Positions 16,772 through 25,565 of a stretch of DNA of 54,940 bases are shown here, piece by piece. The DNA is from Albidovulum sp. bin36 (GTDB lineage Bacteria > Pseudomonadota > Alphaproteobacteria > Rhodobacterales > Rhodobacteraceae). The notes under the pieces are model-generated. The model had not been told where the DNA came from. It did not search any database and saw only the letters and a list, made by a program, of their open reading frames with translations. Numbering within the stretch: the stretch's first letter is position 1; every line of letters begins with the position of its first letter. The stretch lies in assembly GCA_002238565.1 (NCBI GenBank), contig MPMP01000025.1:1-54940 (forward strand), read 5' to 3'. A program made the translations under genes and the position numbers.

Positions 16772-18526
16772 TTACGAGCCATCGGGCTGAATCGAACTAT
16801 ACCTGCCATTGCCGATCATAAGCTTGTCGCAACGAGCCTGAGCGTCCTGCAGAGCGGCTTGCGGTCGTTTGTTCCTGAGAAGCATGGCGTGTATCTCCTC
16901 GCCGAGGATTCGTACTATCTCGCTCAATTCACTGACTGCGGGACGCGGCCAGGCCTGAATTTGCCCTCGACGCGCCATTCTGTCGACGATCGGGATTATC
17001 GGGCGTCCGCTGGCCACGCTCGGATCGTTGCAAACCGAGAAGCGCGAACTGACGGTGCTGCCGTTTTCAATGTACAGTTTTGTCGCCGCCGCCGAGGTCA
17101 GAGTCCGAACAGCCTCGCGAAGAGGAGCGACGCGCGAGGGCGTAACATTAGAGGGAATGCAGAGATTCCATCCTCCCAGCGGCGCAATCTGCGGATTTCC
17201 CCGAGCAGATGGATGCGGAGCGAATCCAGTGCGGCCGTAAGCCGGGGAGGCAGGGTCGTTGAGAAACATCGGCATGATCTGCGTGTAGCAATAGGCCATT
17301 GCCGCGTGCCCCTCCGCATAGCATTTCGCGCGTTCATACCATGACATTTGCAGCACGTTGTCGGGAGAATGGTCCAATAATTCCACAAGAAACTCGGCGG
17401 CTTTCAAGGCGGTGTCCGTCAGCAGCCGAGGACGGTAGTTGTCGGGCGCAAGATCGGCGTCTCGGAACCGGTGCCCGTCGCGAGGCAGGTTCAGCGCCGA
17501 TTGGCCGAAATCCGCCAGAAGCATAAGGAATGTGGTTCCGACGGGCGTTCCTCGGGCTCCGTTCCAGCAGATGCCGTTGAGTCCGCGTTCGGGGTTGTGC
17601 ATCCGGCCCGCGAGTGCCATCAATTCGTCGAGAGTCGATGGCGGCGAGAGCCCCTGCTCATCTAGAATATCCTGCCTGTAGATGAGCAACTCCGGCGTCG
17701 TCTGCACGGGCAGTCCGAAAAGAGTAGAGCCGCGGCGCACCGTGTTCAGCGCTTCCGGGTGGAAATCGAGCACGTCCTGCGATGACGGCGAGGACATGTC
17801 CTCGACCGGAAGCACGTGTCCTTTTTCGATCAGTTCCGCCATCCAGCATGTGTCGCTGGTTACCACGTCGAATCGGGACGAGCGGCGGCTGGAATTGTCT
17901 AGAATCTCGTCGTGAAGGCGGTCCAGGCTGACGGCTCGCACTTCGGTCGGAACGCCAAAGTGCATTTCAAACTGCCTCTTCAGCCTTTGCATCGCGAGAA
18001 ACGTCGGATCCGCATGAAGAAGGATTCGGAGGCTTCCGGTCAGTGCAAGTTTTTCGGCTCTTGCGGGCAGCGGCGGGATCAGCGATCCGGAGAGGTAGGA
18101 CGCGCCGAAAAAATAGCTTCCGGCCACGGCGGTTCCGATCGAGGCGCCGGTCAAGGCAATGACTCGCCGGGCGAAATCGTGCCACATGTCGATCAATTCC
18201 GGGCTCGGATGCAGGGAAAACGTTCGTCCGGATTTGGTGCGCGCCCTTTGGTAAATCAGCCCCGATGCAATCATCGCCTTGATTGTGCGGTGGCCGGTGC
18301 CTCGCGAGAGTCCCGACTTGGCTATGAGCGAGGACGGAGTTTCAAGCCGGCCGCGCAGATGGCTGCGCAGCAGTTGCACCATGACCTCAACTTCGCGAGG
18401 GGCCGGGCCGAGTTTCAAGCAGCGCTCCGTTTCAGCGCCAAGCGATCCGAAGAAGTCAAGAAATCTATCGAGCTCGTAACCCGAAAATCCGTCAAGCGGC
18501 ATTCTGCCGCTGTTTAAGTGTTCCAT
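16772..18526 (-). CDS. Putative transmembrane regulator: winged helix, TM segment, family-1 solute-binding domain
   Basis: 584 residues. The N-terminal ~115 residues contain a MarR/GntR-like winged helix (helix-turn-helix around TPSSLIAKSGLSRGTGHRTIKAMIASGLI). After an Arg-Arg pair comes one hydrophobic stretch, about residues 122-147 (VIALTGASIGTAVAGSYFFG), then PARA and a ~400-residue type-1 extracellular solute-binding fold (LRILLHADPTFLAMQRLKRQFE, FDVVTSDTCWMAELIEKG, GLPVQTTPELLIYRQDILDEQGL, PPSTLDELMALAGRM, APLGGWNLCIPSN). Topology suggests a ToxR/CadC-style one-component regulator with a cytoplasmic DNA-binding domain and a periplasmic ligand sensor. The gene is divergent from a sugar ABC transporter operon, its likely target. 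The ATG at 18526 is chosen; a TTG at 18595 would add 23 residues. No clear ribosome site is seen. Confidence 0.75.
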   Translation of the reverse strand: MEHLNSGRMPLDGFSGYELDRFLDFFGSLGAETERCLKLGPAPREVEVMVQLLRSHLRGRLETPSSLIAKSGLSRGTGHRTIKAMIASGLIYQRARTKSGRTFSLHPSPELIDMWHDFARRVIALTGASIGTAVAGSYFFGASYLSGSLIPPLPARAEKLALTGSLRILLHADPTFLAMQRLKRQFEMHFGVPTEVRAVSLDRLHDEILDNSSRRSSRFDVVTSDTCWMAELIEKGHVLPVEDMSSPSSQDVLDFHPEALNTVRRGSTLFGLPVQTTPELLIYRQDILDEQGLSPPSTLDELMALAGRMHNPERGLNGICWNGARGTPVGTTFLMLLADFGQSALNLPRDGHRFRDADLAPDNYRPRLLTDTALKAAEFLVELLDHSPDNVLQMSWYERAKCYAEGHAAMAYCYTQIMPMFLNDPASPAYGRTGFAPHPSARGNPQIAPLGGWNLCIPSNVTPSRVAPLREAVRTLTSAAATKLYIENGSTVSSRFSVCNDPSVASGRPIIPIVDRMARRGQIQAWPRPAVSELSEIVRILGEEIHAMLLRNKRPQAALQDAQARCDKLMIGNGRYSSIQPDGS

Positions 18527-18634
18527 TTTGAAACTCGCGACTGAACGAAAATGCTCCTTATTTTTTGGGCCATTGTATTGCGCCAGCGCGAACAATGCCA
18601 GTCATTATTCCGAACAATTCCAGATTGGACAGAA

Positions 18635-18657
18635 TTGCCGTTGTCTGCAAACGGCAA
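18635..18657. promoter_or_regulatory. Inverted repeat in the divergent regulator/transporter intergenic region
   Basis: TTGCCGTT, 7 bases, AACGGCAA: a perfect 8-base inverted repeat in the gap between the regulator start (18526) and the transporter start (18898). Its position makes it the best candidate operator for the winged-helix regulator. Confidence 0.5.
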
Positions 18658-18897
18658 CATGCACTACCAGTTGCGCCGAACGGCTTCAGGCCATGAGCGA
18701 GGTGATGCGCAAATTTTTCGTCCTGCCGGCCCCGGCACTGCGGTTGCCGCAGGCTGGCTGATGATTTCGATCGCGGCTCGTCCCGGTGTTTCGGCGCGCC
18801 GCCCATTCCAGTCGGGAAGCAAATGCTCTCGCAAGGCTTGAAGATGGTCCGAAGTTTTAATGTCGGGCCGACAACCCCATCAACCGGAGGATATACG

Positions 18898-19983
18898 ATG
18901 CACTTCTCTAGATTGCTCGGTACAGTGGCCGGCGCTGCTACGCTCGCTACGACGACATTCATTGCACCCGCCTTGGCGCAAGACGGCGCCAAGGTCTTTT
19001 TCTTGCTGCCCAACAGCACGACGATTCGATTCGAGCGCCGCGACGCGCCGCTTTTCGTGGCCGCCATGGCGGACCGAATGCCCGGCGCGGACGTCGTCGT
19101 GCAAAATGGCGAAGGCGACCCTGATCGGCAGCAGCGCCTGGTGGAGGACGCATTGGCGCAGGATGCCGATCTGATCGTCTATACGTCGTCGGATGCAAAT
19201 CTCGCAGCCGGTTCGCTCAAGGCCGCCGAGGATGCCGGCGTTCCAATGCTGCTTTACGAACACGATGCCGTCGGCGGAAAGGCCGAAGCGCATGTGCTGT
19301 TCAATGCGCTCGCGGTCGGGCTGGCCCAGGGCAAGCGCGCAGCCGAATTGATAGAGGCCATGGACAAGGATGTCGTCAAGATCGCCCGAGTGAAGGGCAA
19401 TCAGGGCGAATACGGAACTATTCAGTATGAAATCGGTCAGAACGAGTACCTGCAGCCAATGATGGATGCCGGCCGGGTCGAGGTCGTATGCGAGGACTTC
19501 ACGCCGAACTGGGATCCGGTAAAGGCTCAGGCCTTTGCGGAAAACTGCTTGACGCGCACCGGCGGCGATGTCGACATGTTCCTCGGCATGAACGACGGAA
19601 CCACCGGCGGGTCGGTTGCGGCTATCATCAGCCAGGGCTACGGCAAGGGCGAGATAATTGTTACGGGCGGCCAGGACGCGACTATTGAAGCCGTCCAGTT
19701 CGTTGTGCAGGGATGGCAGGACAACACCGTGTTCAAGGACCTGCGCGTTATGGCCGAGGCCGCCGCGGATTTGGCGGTGAACATCCTAAACGGCGAGGAA
19801 TTGTCGTCTGACTGGATCAACGGCGAAGTCAACAACCAGTTCATGGATGTGCCGGCAGCCTTCCTCCCCGTCAACAACGTCACCATCGAAAATGTGGCCG
19901 ATGTCGTGGATGCCGGACTCTATACATGGGAGCAGATCTGCAAGGGCGCCGAAGACGCGCAAATCTGCAAGGACAACATGTAG
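18898..19983 (+). CDS. Periplasmic sugar-binding protein of an ABC transporter (XylF/RbsB-like)
   Basis: 361 residues. The signal peptide is the first ~24 residues (MHFSRLLGTVAGAATLATTT, then APALAQ, cleavage after ALA). The mature protein is a periplasmic-binding-protein-1-like fold: PNSTTIRFERRDAPLFVAAM, DLIVYTSSDANLAAGSL, GVPMLLYEHDAVGG, VDMFLGMNDGTTGGSVAAI, GEIIVTGGQDATIEAVQFV. The pattern is closest to xylose-type binding proteins, but the substrate cannot be read with certainty; a nearby inositol-dehydrogenase-like gene makes a polyol possible. A strong ACCGGAGGA site precedes the ATG. It is the first gene of the transporter operon and is separated from the ATPase gene by a hairpin that should boost its relative expression. 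Confidence 0.9.
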   Translation: MHFSRLLGTVAGAATLATTTFIAPALAQDGAKVFFLLPNSTTIRFERRDAPLFVAAMADRMPGADVVVQNGEGDPDRQQRLVEDALAQDADLIVYTSSDANLAAGSLKAAEDAGVPMLLYEHDAVGGKAEAHVLFNALAVGLAQGKRAAELIEAMDKDVVKIARVKGNQGEYGTIQYEIGQNEYLQPMMDAGRVEVVCEDFTPNWDPVKAQAFAENCLTRTGGDVDMFLGMNDGTTGGSVAAIISQGYGKGEIIVTGGQDATIEAVQFVVQGWQDNTVFKDLRVMAEAAADLAVNILNGEELSSDWINGEVNNQFMDVPAAFLPVNNVTIENVADVVDAGLYTWEQICKGAEDAQICKDNM

Positions 19984-20005
19984 GATTCAATAAAAAATCT
20001 TTTTG

Positions 20006-20037
20006 CCGGCGCCTATTTCAGCAGGGCGCCGGTTTTT
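20006..20037 (+). terminator. Intrinsic terminator/attenuator after the binding-protein gene
   Basis: CCGGCGCC (20006-20013) pairs with GGCGCCGG (20025-20032), followed by TTTTT. It lies between the binding-protein stop and the ATPase start, 15 bp before the latter. Partial termination here would give the usual excess of binding protein over membrane components. Confidence 0.8.
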
Positions 20038-20051
20038 CTATAATCGACCGC

Positions 20052-20816
20052 ATGAGCCTCCCGATCCTGAGCCTTAAGGGCATTTACAAGTCATTCGGCG
20101 GCGTTAAGGCATTGGTTGACGTCTCGCTTGATCTCGTGCCTGGAGAAGTGGTGGCGCTTGTCGGGGACAATGGCGCCGGCAAGTCAACTCTGGTCAAAAT
20201 CATGGCCGGCGTTCTGCGACCGGATCAGGGCAAGTATTTTTTCGAGGGGAGCGAGTCCGTCGTGCACGGCCCCGCCGAAGCGTCGGCGATGGGCGTGCAG
20301 ACGGTTTATCAGGATCTTGCGCTTTGCAACAATCTCGATGCCGTCCAGAATTTGTTTCTCGGTCGCGAGGTTACAGGTCCATGGTGGAACGGATTCCGAA
20401 TTAGCCGCGCGGAATGTGAAAAAAGGGCCAAGGGCGTCCTGAAAAGGATGCGGCTCGACAGCATTTCACTGAACCGCCATGTCGGCGCCATGTCCGGCGG
20501 CCAGCGCCAGAACATTGCCATCGCCCGCTCGATTCTCTGGGAGCCGAAGGTCGTACTGCTCGACGAGCCTACCGCGGCGCTCAGCCACGCCGCTGCCGAA
20601 CAGGTCGGAATTCTAGTCAGAGAACTGGCCGGCCACGGGATGGCGGTTCTGGTTATCAGCCATGACATCCACAATTTTGTTCTGGAGAATTCCGACCGAA
20701 TCGAAGTGCTTCGGCTGGGGCGCAACCAGGCGAGCTTTTCGTCCAGCGAAGCGACGGGCGAGCAGGTGGTCAATTCGATGGTCGGCGGTCAAAAGAGTCG
20801 CAACCTGTCGGGCTGA
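20052..20816 (+). CDS. Sugar ABC transporter ATP-binding subunit (single-domain, XylG/FrcA-like)
   Basis: 254 residues with one nucleotide-binding domain: Walker A GDNGAGKST, Q-loop VYQDLAL, signature MSGGQRQNIAIAR, Walker B VVLLDEPTAAL, H-loop VISHD. Single-domain ATPases of this type are normal in Alphaproteobacteria (FrcA-like), unlike the duplicated RbsA/XylG of enteric bacteria. The ATG at 20052 gives the family N-terminus (PILSLKGIYKSFGGVKAL). The signature and switch residues are intact, so it should power the downstream permease. Confidence 0.93.
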   Translation: MSLPILSLKGIYKSFGGVKALVDVSLDLVPGEVVALVGDNGAGKSTLVKIMAGVLRPDQGKYFFEGSESVVHGPAEASAMGVQTVYQDLALCNNLDAVQNLFLGREVTGPWWNGFRISRAECEKRAKGVLKRMRLDSISLNRHVGAMSGGQRQNIAIARSILWEPKVVLLDEPTAALSHAAAEQVGILVRELAGHGMAVLVISHDIHNFVLENSDRIEVLRLGRNQASFSSSEATGEQVVNSMVGGQKSRNLSG

Positions 20817-20832
20817 CGAAGGAGCCTTAAAA

Positions 20833-22032
20833 ATCACAGACTCGCCGGAAATCCCGCCTGTTCAGCCGAAGCGCAGCTTCGCCGAGCGGCTTGGCGCCGA
20901 ACTGAGATTCGTCCCCGTAGCGATTGGACTCGTGACGCTGGTCCTCTTTTTCGCTACCCAGAGCGACGTGTTTCTGACCAGCCGCAATCTGAACAATTTG
21001 CTCATACAGTCGACAGTGACCGGGATCATTGCGCTGGGGCTCGTTTTTGTGCTTCTTGTTGGCGAGATTGATCTTTCGGTCGCGGCGATATCCGGGGTTG
21101 CCTCGGTTCTGATGGCGATGCTGGTCGTCGATTCGGAATTGCCGATACCGCTTGCAATTGCGGTCGGAGTTGCCGCCGGAGTCGCTATCGGCGCTGTTTC
21201 CGGGCGCTGGATCACGCTTTTGGGCGTGCCTTCATTTGTCGTCACGCTCGGCGTCGGACTGGTTTTGAACGGAGTTCAACTGATCATTCTGCCCAACACC
21301 GGCCGGTACAACCTCCTGAACACAGGCGTAGAAAAGCTCGCTTCGACAAATGTGTCCGGTTTCACGGCCTGGCTGCTTGTTATGGCCGGGATCGCGCTTT
21401 TCGCTTTGGCGCGCGCGACCTCGACCCGTGCGCGCTTCCGTGCCGGTCTGCCGGCATCAATGGCGGGCGGGGTCGTCGTTCCAGTAGCAGTTGTCGCAGC
21501 GCTGCTGATTGCCACGCTGATGTTCCTGGAAAACCTGCGCGGCCTGCCCATGCCGGTGATCCTGTTCATCTCTCTGCTTGGCGTGATGTCCTACATAAGC
21601 AGCGAGACTCGCTTCGGCCTTTATCTGTATGCGATCGGAAACAATGCGGAAGCGGCGCGGCGCGCCGGCATAAAGGTCGAGCGCATTAAGATCATGGCGT
21701 TCGCCATCGCGGGCGGAATGGCGGCATTCGGCGGCATCCTGTCCGCAAGCAGAATCCTTGGCGTGTCGGTGTCATCCGGCGGAGGCGTCGGCGGCGGAGC
21801 TCTGTTGCTGGAGTCCATTGCCGCCGCAGTAATCGGCGGGGTCAGCCTCTTCGGCGGCCGAGGTCACGTCGTCGGCGCCTTGTTCGGCGCACTGATAATT
21901 GCGACCGTCTCGAACGGATTGAACTTGATGGGCGTCGCCAACGAGGCGCGGCTGATCGTCACCGGATTGCTACTTGTCATCGCGGTCTCCATCGACCGGG
22001 GGATTGAACGGATAGCTGCCCCCGGAAGGTAG
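20833..22032 (+). CDS. Sugar ABC transporter permease (XylH/RbsC family), unusual start
   Basis: About 400 residues, with ten or so hydrophobic segments and the family motifs GEIDLSVAAISG and ALLLESIAAAVIGGVSLFGGRG. It begins right after the ATPase stop. Between that stop and the first conserved segment (FAERLGAELRFVPVAIGLV) there is no in-frame ATG, GTG or TTG. The best-placed initiation codon is ATC at 20833, 8-10 bases after a GAAGGAG ribosome site. Extending upstream instead would require a long overlap inside the ATPase gene in another frame. Initiation at AUC, or translational coupling, is therefore inferred. The function is inner-membrane passage of the sugar or polyol delivered by the binding protein. 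Confidence 0.88.
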   Translation: MTDSPEIPPVQPKRSFAERLGAELRFVPVAIGLVTLVLFFATQSDVFLTSRNLNNLLIQSTVTGIIALGLVFVLLVGEIDLSVAAISGVASVLMAMLVVDSELPIPLAIAVGVAAGVAIGAVSGRWITLLGVPSFVVTLGVGLVLNGVQLIILPNTGRYNLLNTGVEKLASTNVSGFTAWLLVMAGIALFALARATSTRARFRAGLPASMAGGVVVPVAVVAALLIATLMFLENLRGLPMPVILFISLLGVMSYISSETRFGLYLYAIGNNAEAARRAGIKVERIKIMAFAIAGGMAAFGGILSASRILGVSVSSGGGVGGGALLLESIAAAVIGGVSLFGGRGHVVGALFGALIIATVSNGLNLMGVANEARLIVTGLLLVIAVSIDRGIERIAAPGR

Positions 22033-22524
22033 TCGATTCGCTTGGCAGCAATCCGAACGATCCGGAACCGCGGATGCATTCGGATGAAAAAGGAAGATTG
22101 GAACGGATAGGCGGCATTAGCCGCCAAGCGGCAGTTCCGCCGGCGTTTTCCGGCTGCGGCTAAAAGGAATCGCGCCGGCGCGAGATTCCGACTCCATGGA
22201 TACTATGGATTGAGGCCGAATACGTCCGAAGTCGAAAAATAAAGAATTGACGGCGAGAGAGCCGGATGCTCGGGGCTCTCCGGCTAGCGTCCGCGCGATG
22301 AAAGTCGACGCGCCGCCTTTCCGTTTGCCGGGCGTTCGGCCGACCCTTGACCGGCCCGGAAAATGCGCAGGCCGGTCACGGCCTCTTTCAGGGACCGCTC
22401 CAAATTGATTTCGGTCGCGACCTGGTCGGCAAGCCGATCAGGAGGCGGGGCGAGTTCGTCTTCGGACTACGCGCGGATAGTTTTCTCGCAGTGTCGACTC
22501 TGCGATTTCGTTCAGGTCGACCCT
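22033..22524. other. Intergenic region between convergent permease and dehydrogenase genes
   Basis: No gene. A GGCGGC-ATTA-GCCGCC hairpin (22110-22125) followed by further GC-rich inverted segments may end transcription from one or both sides, but there is no T-run, so a terminator call is weak. Confidence 0.4.
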
Positions 22525-23538
22525 TCAGGCGCCCGGAGCATAATTGACAATGACAGGGCGGTTTTCGCGGGTGGAGCGCAAGGCCGCTTCGCTGAGGATC
22601 AAGGCGCGGCGACCGTCCTCGAAAGTGACGCTGGGCGCTTTTCCGGACTTGAGGCAGTCGATGAAATCCCGAATCTCGGCTTCGTACGCGGCCTTGTAGC
22701 GTTCAATGAAAAAGTGGAGAAGCTGATCCTTGCGCCCGGTTCCCGCCGAGGAAAACCGCACGGCCTCGTTAGGACGGCAATTTTCAGAGCGCACCATGCC
22801 CTCGGCGCCGAAAGCCTCCACGCGCTGATCGTATCCGTAGCTAGTGCGCCGAGAGTTGTTGATATGAATGAGCGCGCCGGATTCCGAGCGCATGACGATC
22901 ATTGCCGTATCCACGTCGTTGAATTCGGCGAAGATGGGGTCGACCCGGTTTTCGGCCATGGCGAAGACTTCCACGGGCTCGTCGTCGCCGAGAACGAACC
23001 GCGCCATGTCCGTGTCGTGAATTGTCGTGTCGCGAAAGAGCCCGCCGCATGCCTCGAGGATGGGACGAGGCGGCGGACTCGGATCGCGGCTGGTGATGAC
23101 CAGAAGCTCGAGCGGGCCGATTTCCCCGGATGCGACCGCCTGCTGAACCTCTCGATGGCTGGGATCGTATCGCCGGTTGAAACCAAGCTGTACAGGGACG
23201 TCAAAGTCTTCGAGCTTTTCGCGACATATCTCAACCTTGGCCAAGTCGACATCGATCGGCTTTTCGCAAAAGATCGGCTTTCCGGCTTGGGCCGAGAGCA
23301 GTATCAGCTCGATATGAGTGTCGGTCGAGGACGCGATCAGCACGGCATCGACATCGTCCGCGTCGAGCACGGCATGCACATCGCTCGTCGCGCGGCCGCC
23401 AACGCGCGCCGCCGTGGATTCGGCGCGAGCGCGATCAATGTCAAAACACCAAGTAACGGAAGCATCCGCTTGCGCATCTACCAAACCGGCATGCATATCG
23501 CCGATGCGCCCGGTTCCCAATATCCCAAATCGGTACAT
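22525..23538 (-). CDS. Gfo/Idh/MocA dehydrogenase, inositol 2-dehydrogenase-like
   Basis: 337 residues. The N-terminal Rossmann fold begins FGILGTGRIGDMHAG (GxGxxG near 8-13). The catalytic EKP motif is at 92-94 (CEKPIDVDL), and the C-terminal substrate domain carries the active-site GGLFRDTTIHDTDMARF (Asp170 and His174), the signature of inositol/scyllo-inositol-type dehydrogenases. The length is standard. These enzymes oxidise a cyclitol or sugar with NAD(P). The gene is convergent with the sugar ABC operon rather than part of it, but adjacency suggests the transported substrate is a polyol or rare sugar it oxidises. The exact substrate is not readable. Confidence 0.85.
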   Translation of the reverse strand: MYRFGILGTGRIGDMHAGLVDAQADASVTWCFDIDRARAESTAARVGGRATSDVHAVLDADDVDAVLIASSTDTHIELILLSAQAGKPIFCEKPIDVDLAKVEICREKLEDFDVPVQLGFNRRYDPSHREVQQAVASGEIGPLELLVITSRDPSPPPRPILEACGGLFRDTTIHDTDMARFVLGDDEPVEVFAMAENRVDPIFAEFNDVDTAMIVMRSESGALIHINNSRRTSYGYDQRVEAFGAEGMVRSENCRPNEAVRFSSAGTGRKDQLLHFFIERYKAAYEAEIRDFIDCLKSGKAPSVTFEDGRRALILSEAALRSTRENRPVIVNYAPGA

Positions 23539-24543
23539 GGTTGCTCAACCCCTAGCTTGTTCCTTGCCCCAAGGGTCGCGTACATTGCCGGCTGCGGGCA
23601 ACGGTTTTTTTGTCCAGTTTGGGACTCGTTTGAGCGCCGGCGAAGTGAAGCCGCGTCATGAAATGGTTTTCCAGTTGAATCGAAGTTCAAATTCCATCGA
23701 AGAGAAATTTCATATTGGAACATTCCGGCGCCGATTGCCCCGCATTCCGCGCCGAGCCTGCGCATTGGCCGACCTAATTCGGTTTTAGGCGCATGCCGAA
23801 TACTGCGGCAAGGCATTTGCATCCCGGAACGCGCTTTCGCCAAGGCTAGAGAGGATTCTGACGGCGTCGTTTCGAAGCCAGCCGGGCAGCTGCCCGGAAT
23901 GATCCGAATGCTCGAACCAACAGCATCCGTTCAAGAGTTCGTTCGGCTAGCGGGCAAGCCAATTTCTTAATCGTTACGGAATCCACGCCAATTATACGCG
24001 CGCAGCCGCAATACGGCGCTTCCGCCCAATGCGATTCCTACTCAGCCATTCCAATGGATTTTCCCAAGCGCAGCAAATGCACGGCGAACCGCGATGCTGT
24101 TGCCTATCAAGAGAATGGATTCCCAAATTCGCTCGCATTCGCCGCGACAAAGACAATTCACGGCTTATCGGACGTGCGCCGCCTGGAGGCGGCGCATGCG
24201 TGGATTCATGATTTGCGATGCGGCGGATCTTATGAAGCGGATATGCCTCATGCAAGGAGCATTAGGGCGGATTCCAAGCTAGCAGAGTCGTATGTGGTCT
24301 ATAAATAGACCCTAAGGAATTTTAAAATCCGTTTATAGATCATGCAAGTTGGTTTGGTTCGTCATTTAAATCCCATGCGCCGGTTCGGCGCCTAAGATGA
24401 GAATTGGTCGCAATTCAAGGCAAGCTTAACGGGCCGGATTGCCGAAGAACGGCCGGCTCGCGGCGACGGGGTCCGGAAATGGATTGACCTCTTTCTCGGC
24501 GCGTCCTCAATTTTCCCGAAATCGAACCGGGTCGGGTTCGGCA
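23539..24543. other. Gene-free stretch
   Basis: About 1 kb with only short overlapping frames and no ribosome sites, family motifs or obvious repeats. It separates the dehydrogenase from the end of the dipeptidase operon. Confidence 0.5.
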
Positions 24544-25560
24544 TCAAGCCTTCCAGACTCTTTCGCAGACGCGAAGAAAGTTTTCGCCGAGGATGCCCAT
24601 GATGTCGTCGTCGCAATAGCCTTTCTGCAGCATTATCTCCGTGAGGCCGGGAATTTCCTCGGGCGGAACATAGTTGAATCCCTGCATATTCCGCATGTAC
24701 TCCCGAGGCCAGGAACCGGGATTGTCCTTGACCTGGCGCATGAACAAGTCGGGGTAATAGACATAGTCGAGACCCAGTCCGATATGACGCGGGCCAACGA
24801 GCTGTGCAACATAGTCGATGTTCTCGAACAGCGATGCTGCCGAGATATCGTAGTCCTTCAAGAAATGTCCGAAGCCCACGATTCCCACCGCGCCGTCCGT
24901 ACTTGCGCACGCCCTGATTTGATCGTCCTTGATATTGCGCCGCTGGGCCCAAACGCCATAGGGGTTCGAATGCGAAAAAATGACCGGCGCAGTCGAGATT
25001 TCCATTGCCTCCATGCTGCTCCTATAGCCGGTGTGCGTCAGGTCGAGGACCATGCCGACGCGATTCATTTCGCGGATGAGGTCGATGCCGTAGCGGCTCA
25101 GCCCGGCATCGGAGGTTTCATAGCATCCGTCCGCGGCGCGTGAGCGGTAGTCCTTGGCAATCAGCATTTGCCGGATGCCGATGTCGTAAAAGACCTCGAC
25201 CAGGCTAATATCCCGTTCCAGCATTTCGCTGCCCTGGAAGTGAAAGCCGATGGCCAGCTTGCCTTCGGCTTTCGCCGCGCGAATATCCTGGACTGATTCC
25301 ACGAACCTGAATCTGTCCGGGCGAGCCCGGAAACCTTTGCGTACGGCCAGTACGTAGCGCAGCGTTGCCCCAAGCCCCATGCGCTCCACGCCAACGCTCA
25401 GGCTTAGAAAGTCGAACCCGGATTCGCCGAACCTTTTTAGAGCTTCGTCCTTGCCGTCGGCTTCGGGAACCCACGGCAGCGTCATGTCGCAAACGCAGGC
25501 CTTGCTAAGGAGCGCGGCGGCTCTTTCGGAGATTCCCCAAGCGCTCGCGTGATGGTCCAT
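24544..25560 (-). CDS. M19 (renal/membrane-type) dipeptidase
   Basis: 338 residues of the amidohydrolase-fold M19 family: IGFHFQGSEMLERD (bridging acidic region), LDLTHTGYRSSMEAME (His), PVIFSHSNPYGV (His) and HIGLGLDYVYYPD (Asp). The first HxD metal motif of classical dipeptidases is replaced by the sequence around CDMTLPW, a variation I associate with a subgroup of bacterial M19 proteins, so zinc site 1 may differ. The ATG lies 5 bases after the transporter ATPase stop. As last gene of the dipeptide-transport operon it probably cleaves the imported dipeptide (M19 enzymes accept L-D and beta-lactam-like dipeptides) in the cytoplasm; there is no signal peptide. Confidence 0.85.
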   Translation of the reverse strand: MDHHASAWGISERAAALLSKACVCDMTLPWVPEADGKDEALKRFGESGFDFLSLSVGVERMGLGATLRYVLAVRKGFRARPDRFRFVESVQDIRAAKAEGKLAIGFHFQGSEMLERDISLVEVFYDIGIRQMLIAKDYRSRAADGCYETSDAGLSRYGIDLIREMNRVGMVLDLTHTGYRSSMEAMEISTAPVIFSHSNPYGVWAQRRNIKDDQIRACASTDGAVGIVGFGHFLKDYDISAASLFENIDYVAQLVGPRHIGLGLDYVYYPDLFMRQVKDNPGSWPREYMRNMQGFNYVPPEEIPGLTEIMLQKGYCDDDIMGILGENFLRVCERVWKA

Positions 25561-25565
25561 GTCGA

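Noticed and set aside
22363..23661. 432-codon frame on the plus strand
   Set aside because: It is antisense to the Gfo/Idh/MocA gene, whose minus-strand product has all family motifs; the plus frame is a GC-skew shadow without family similarity.
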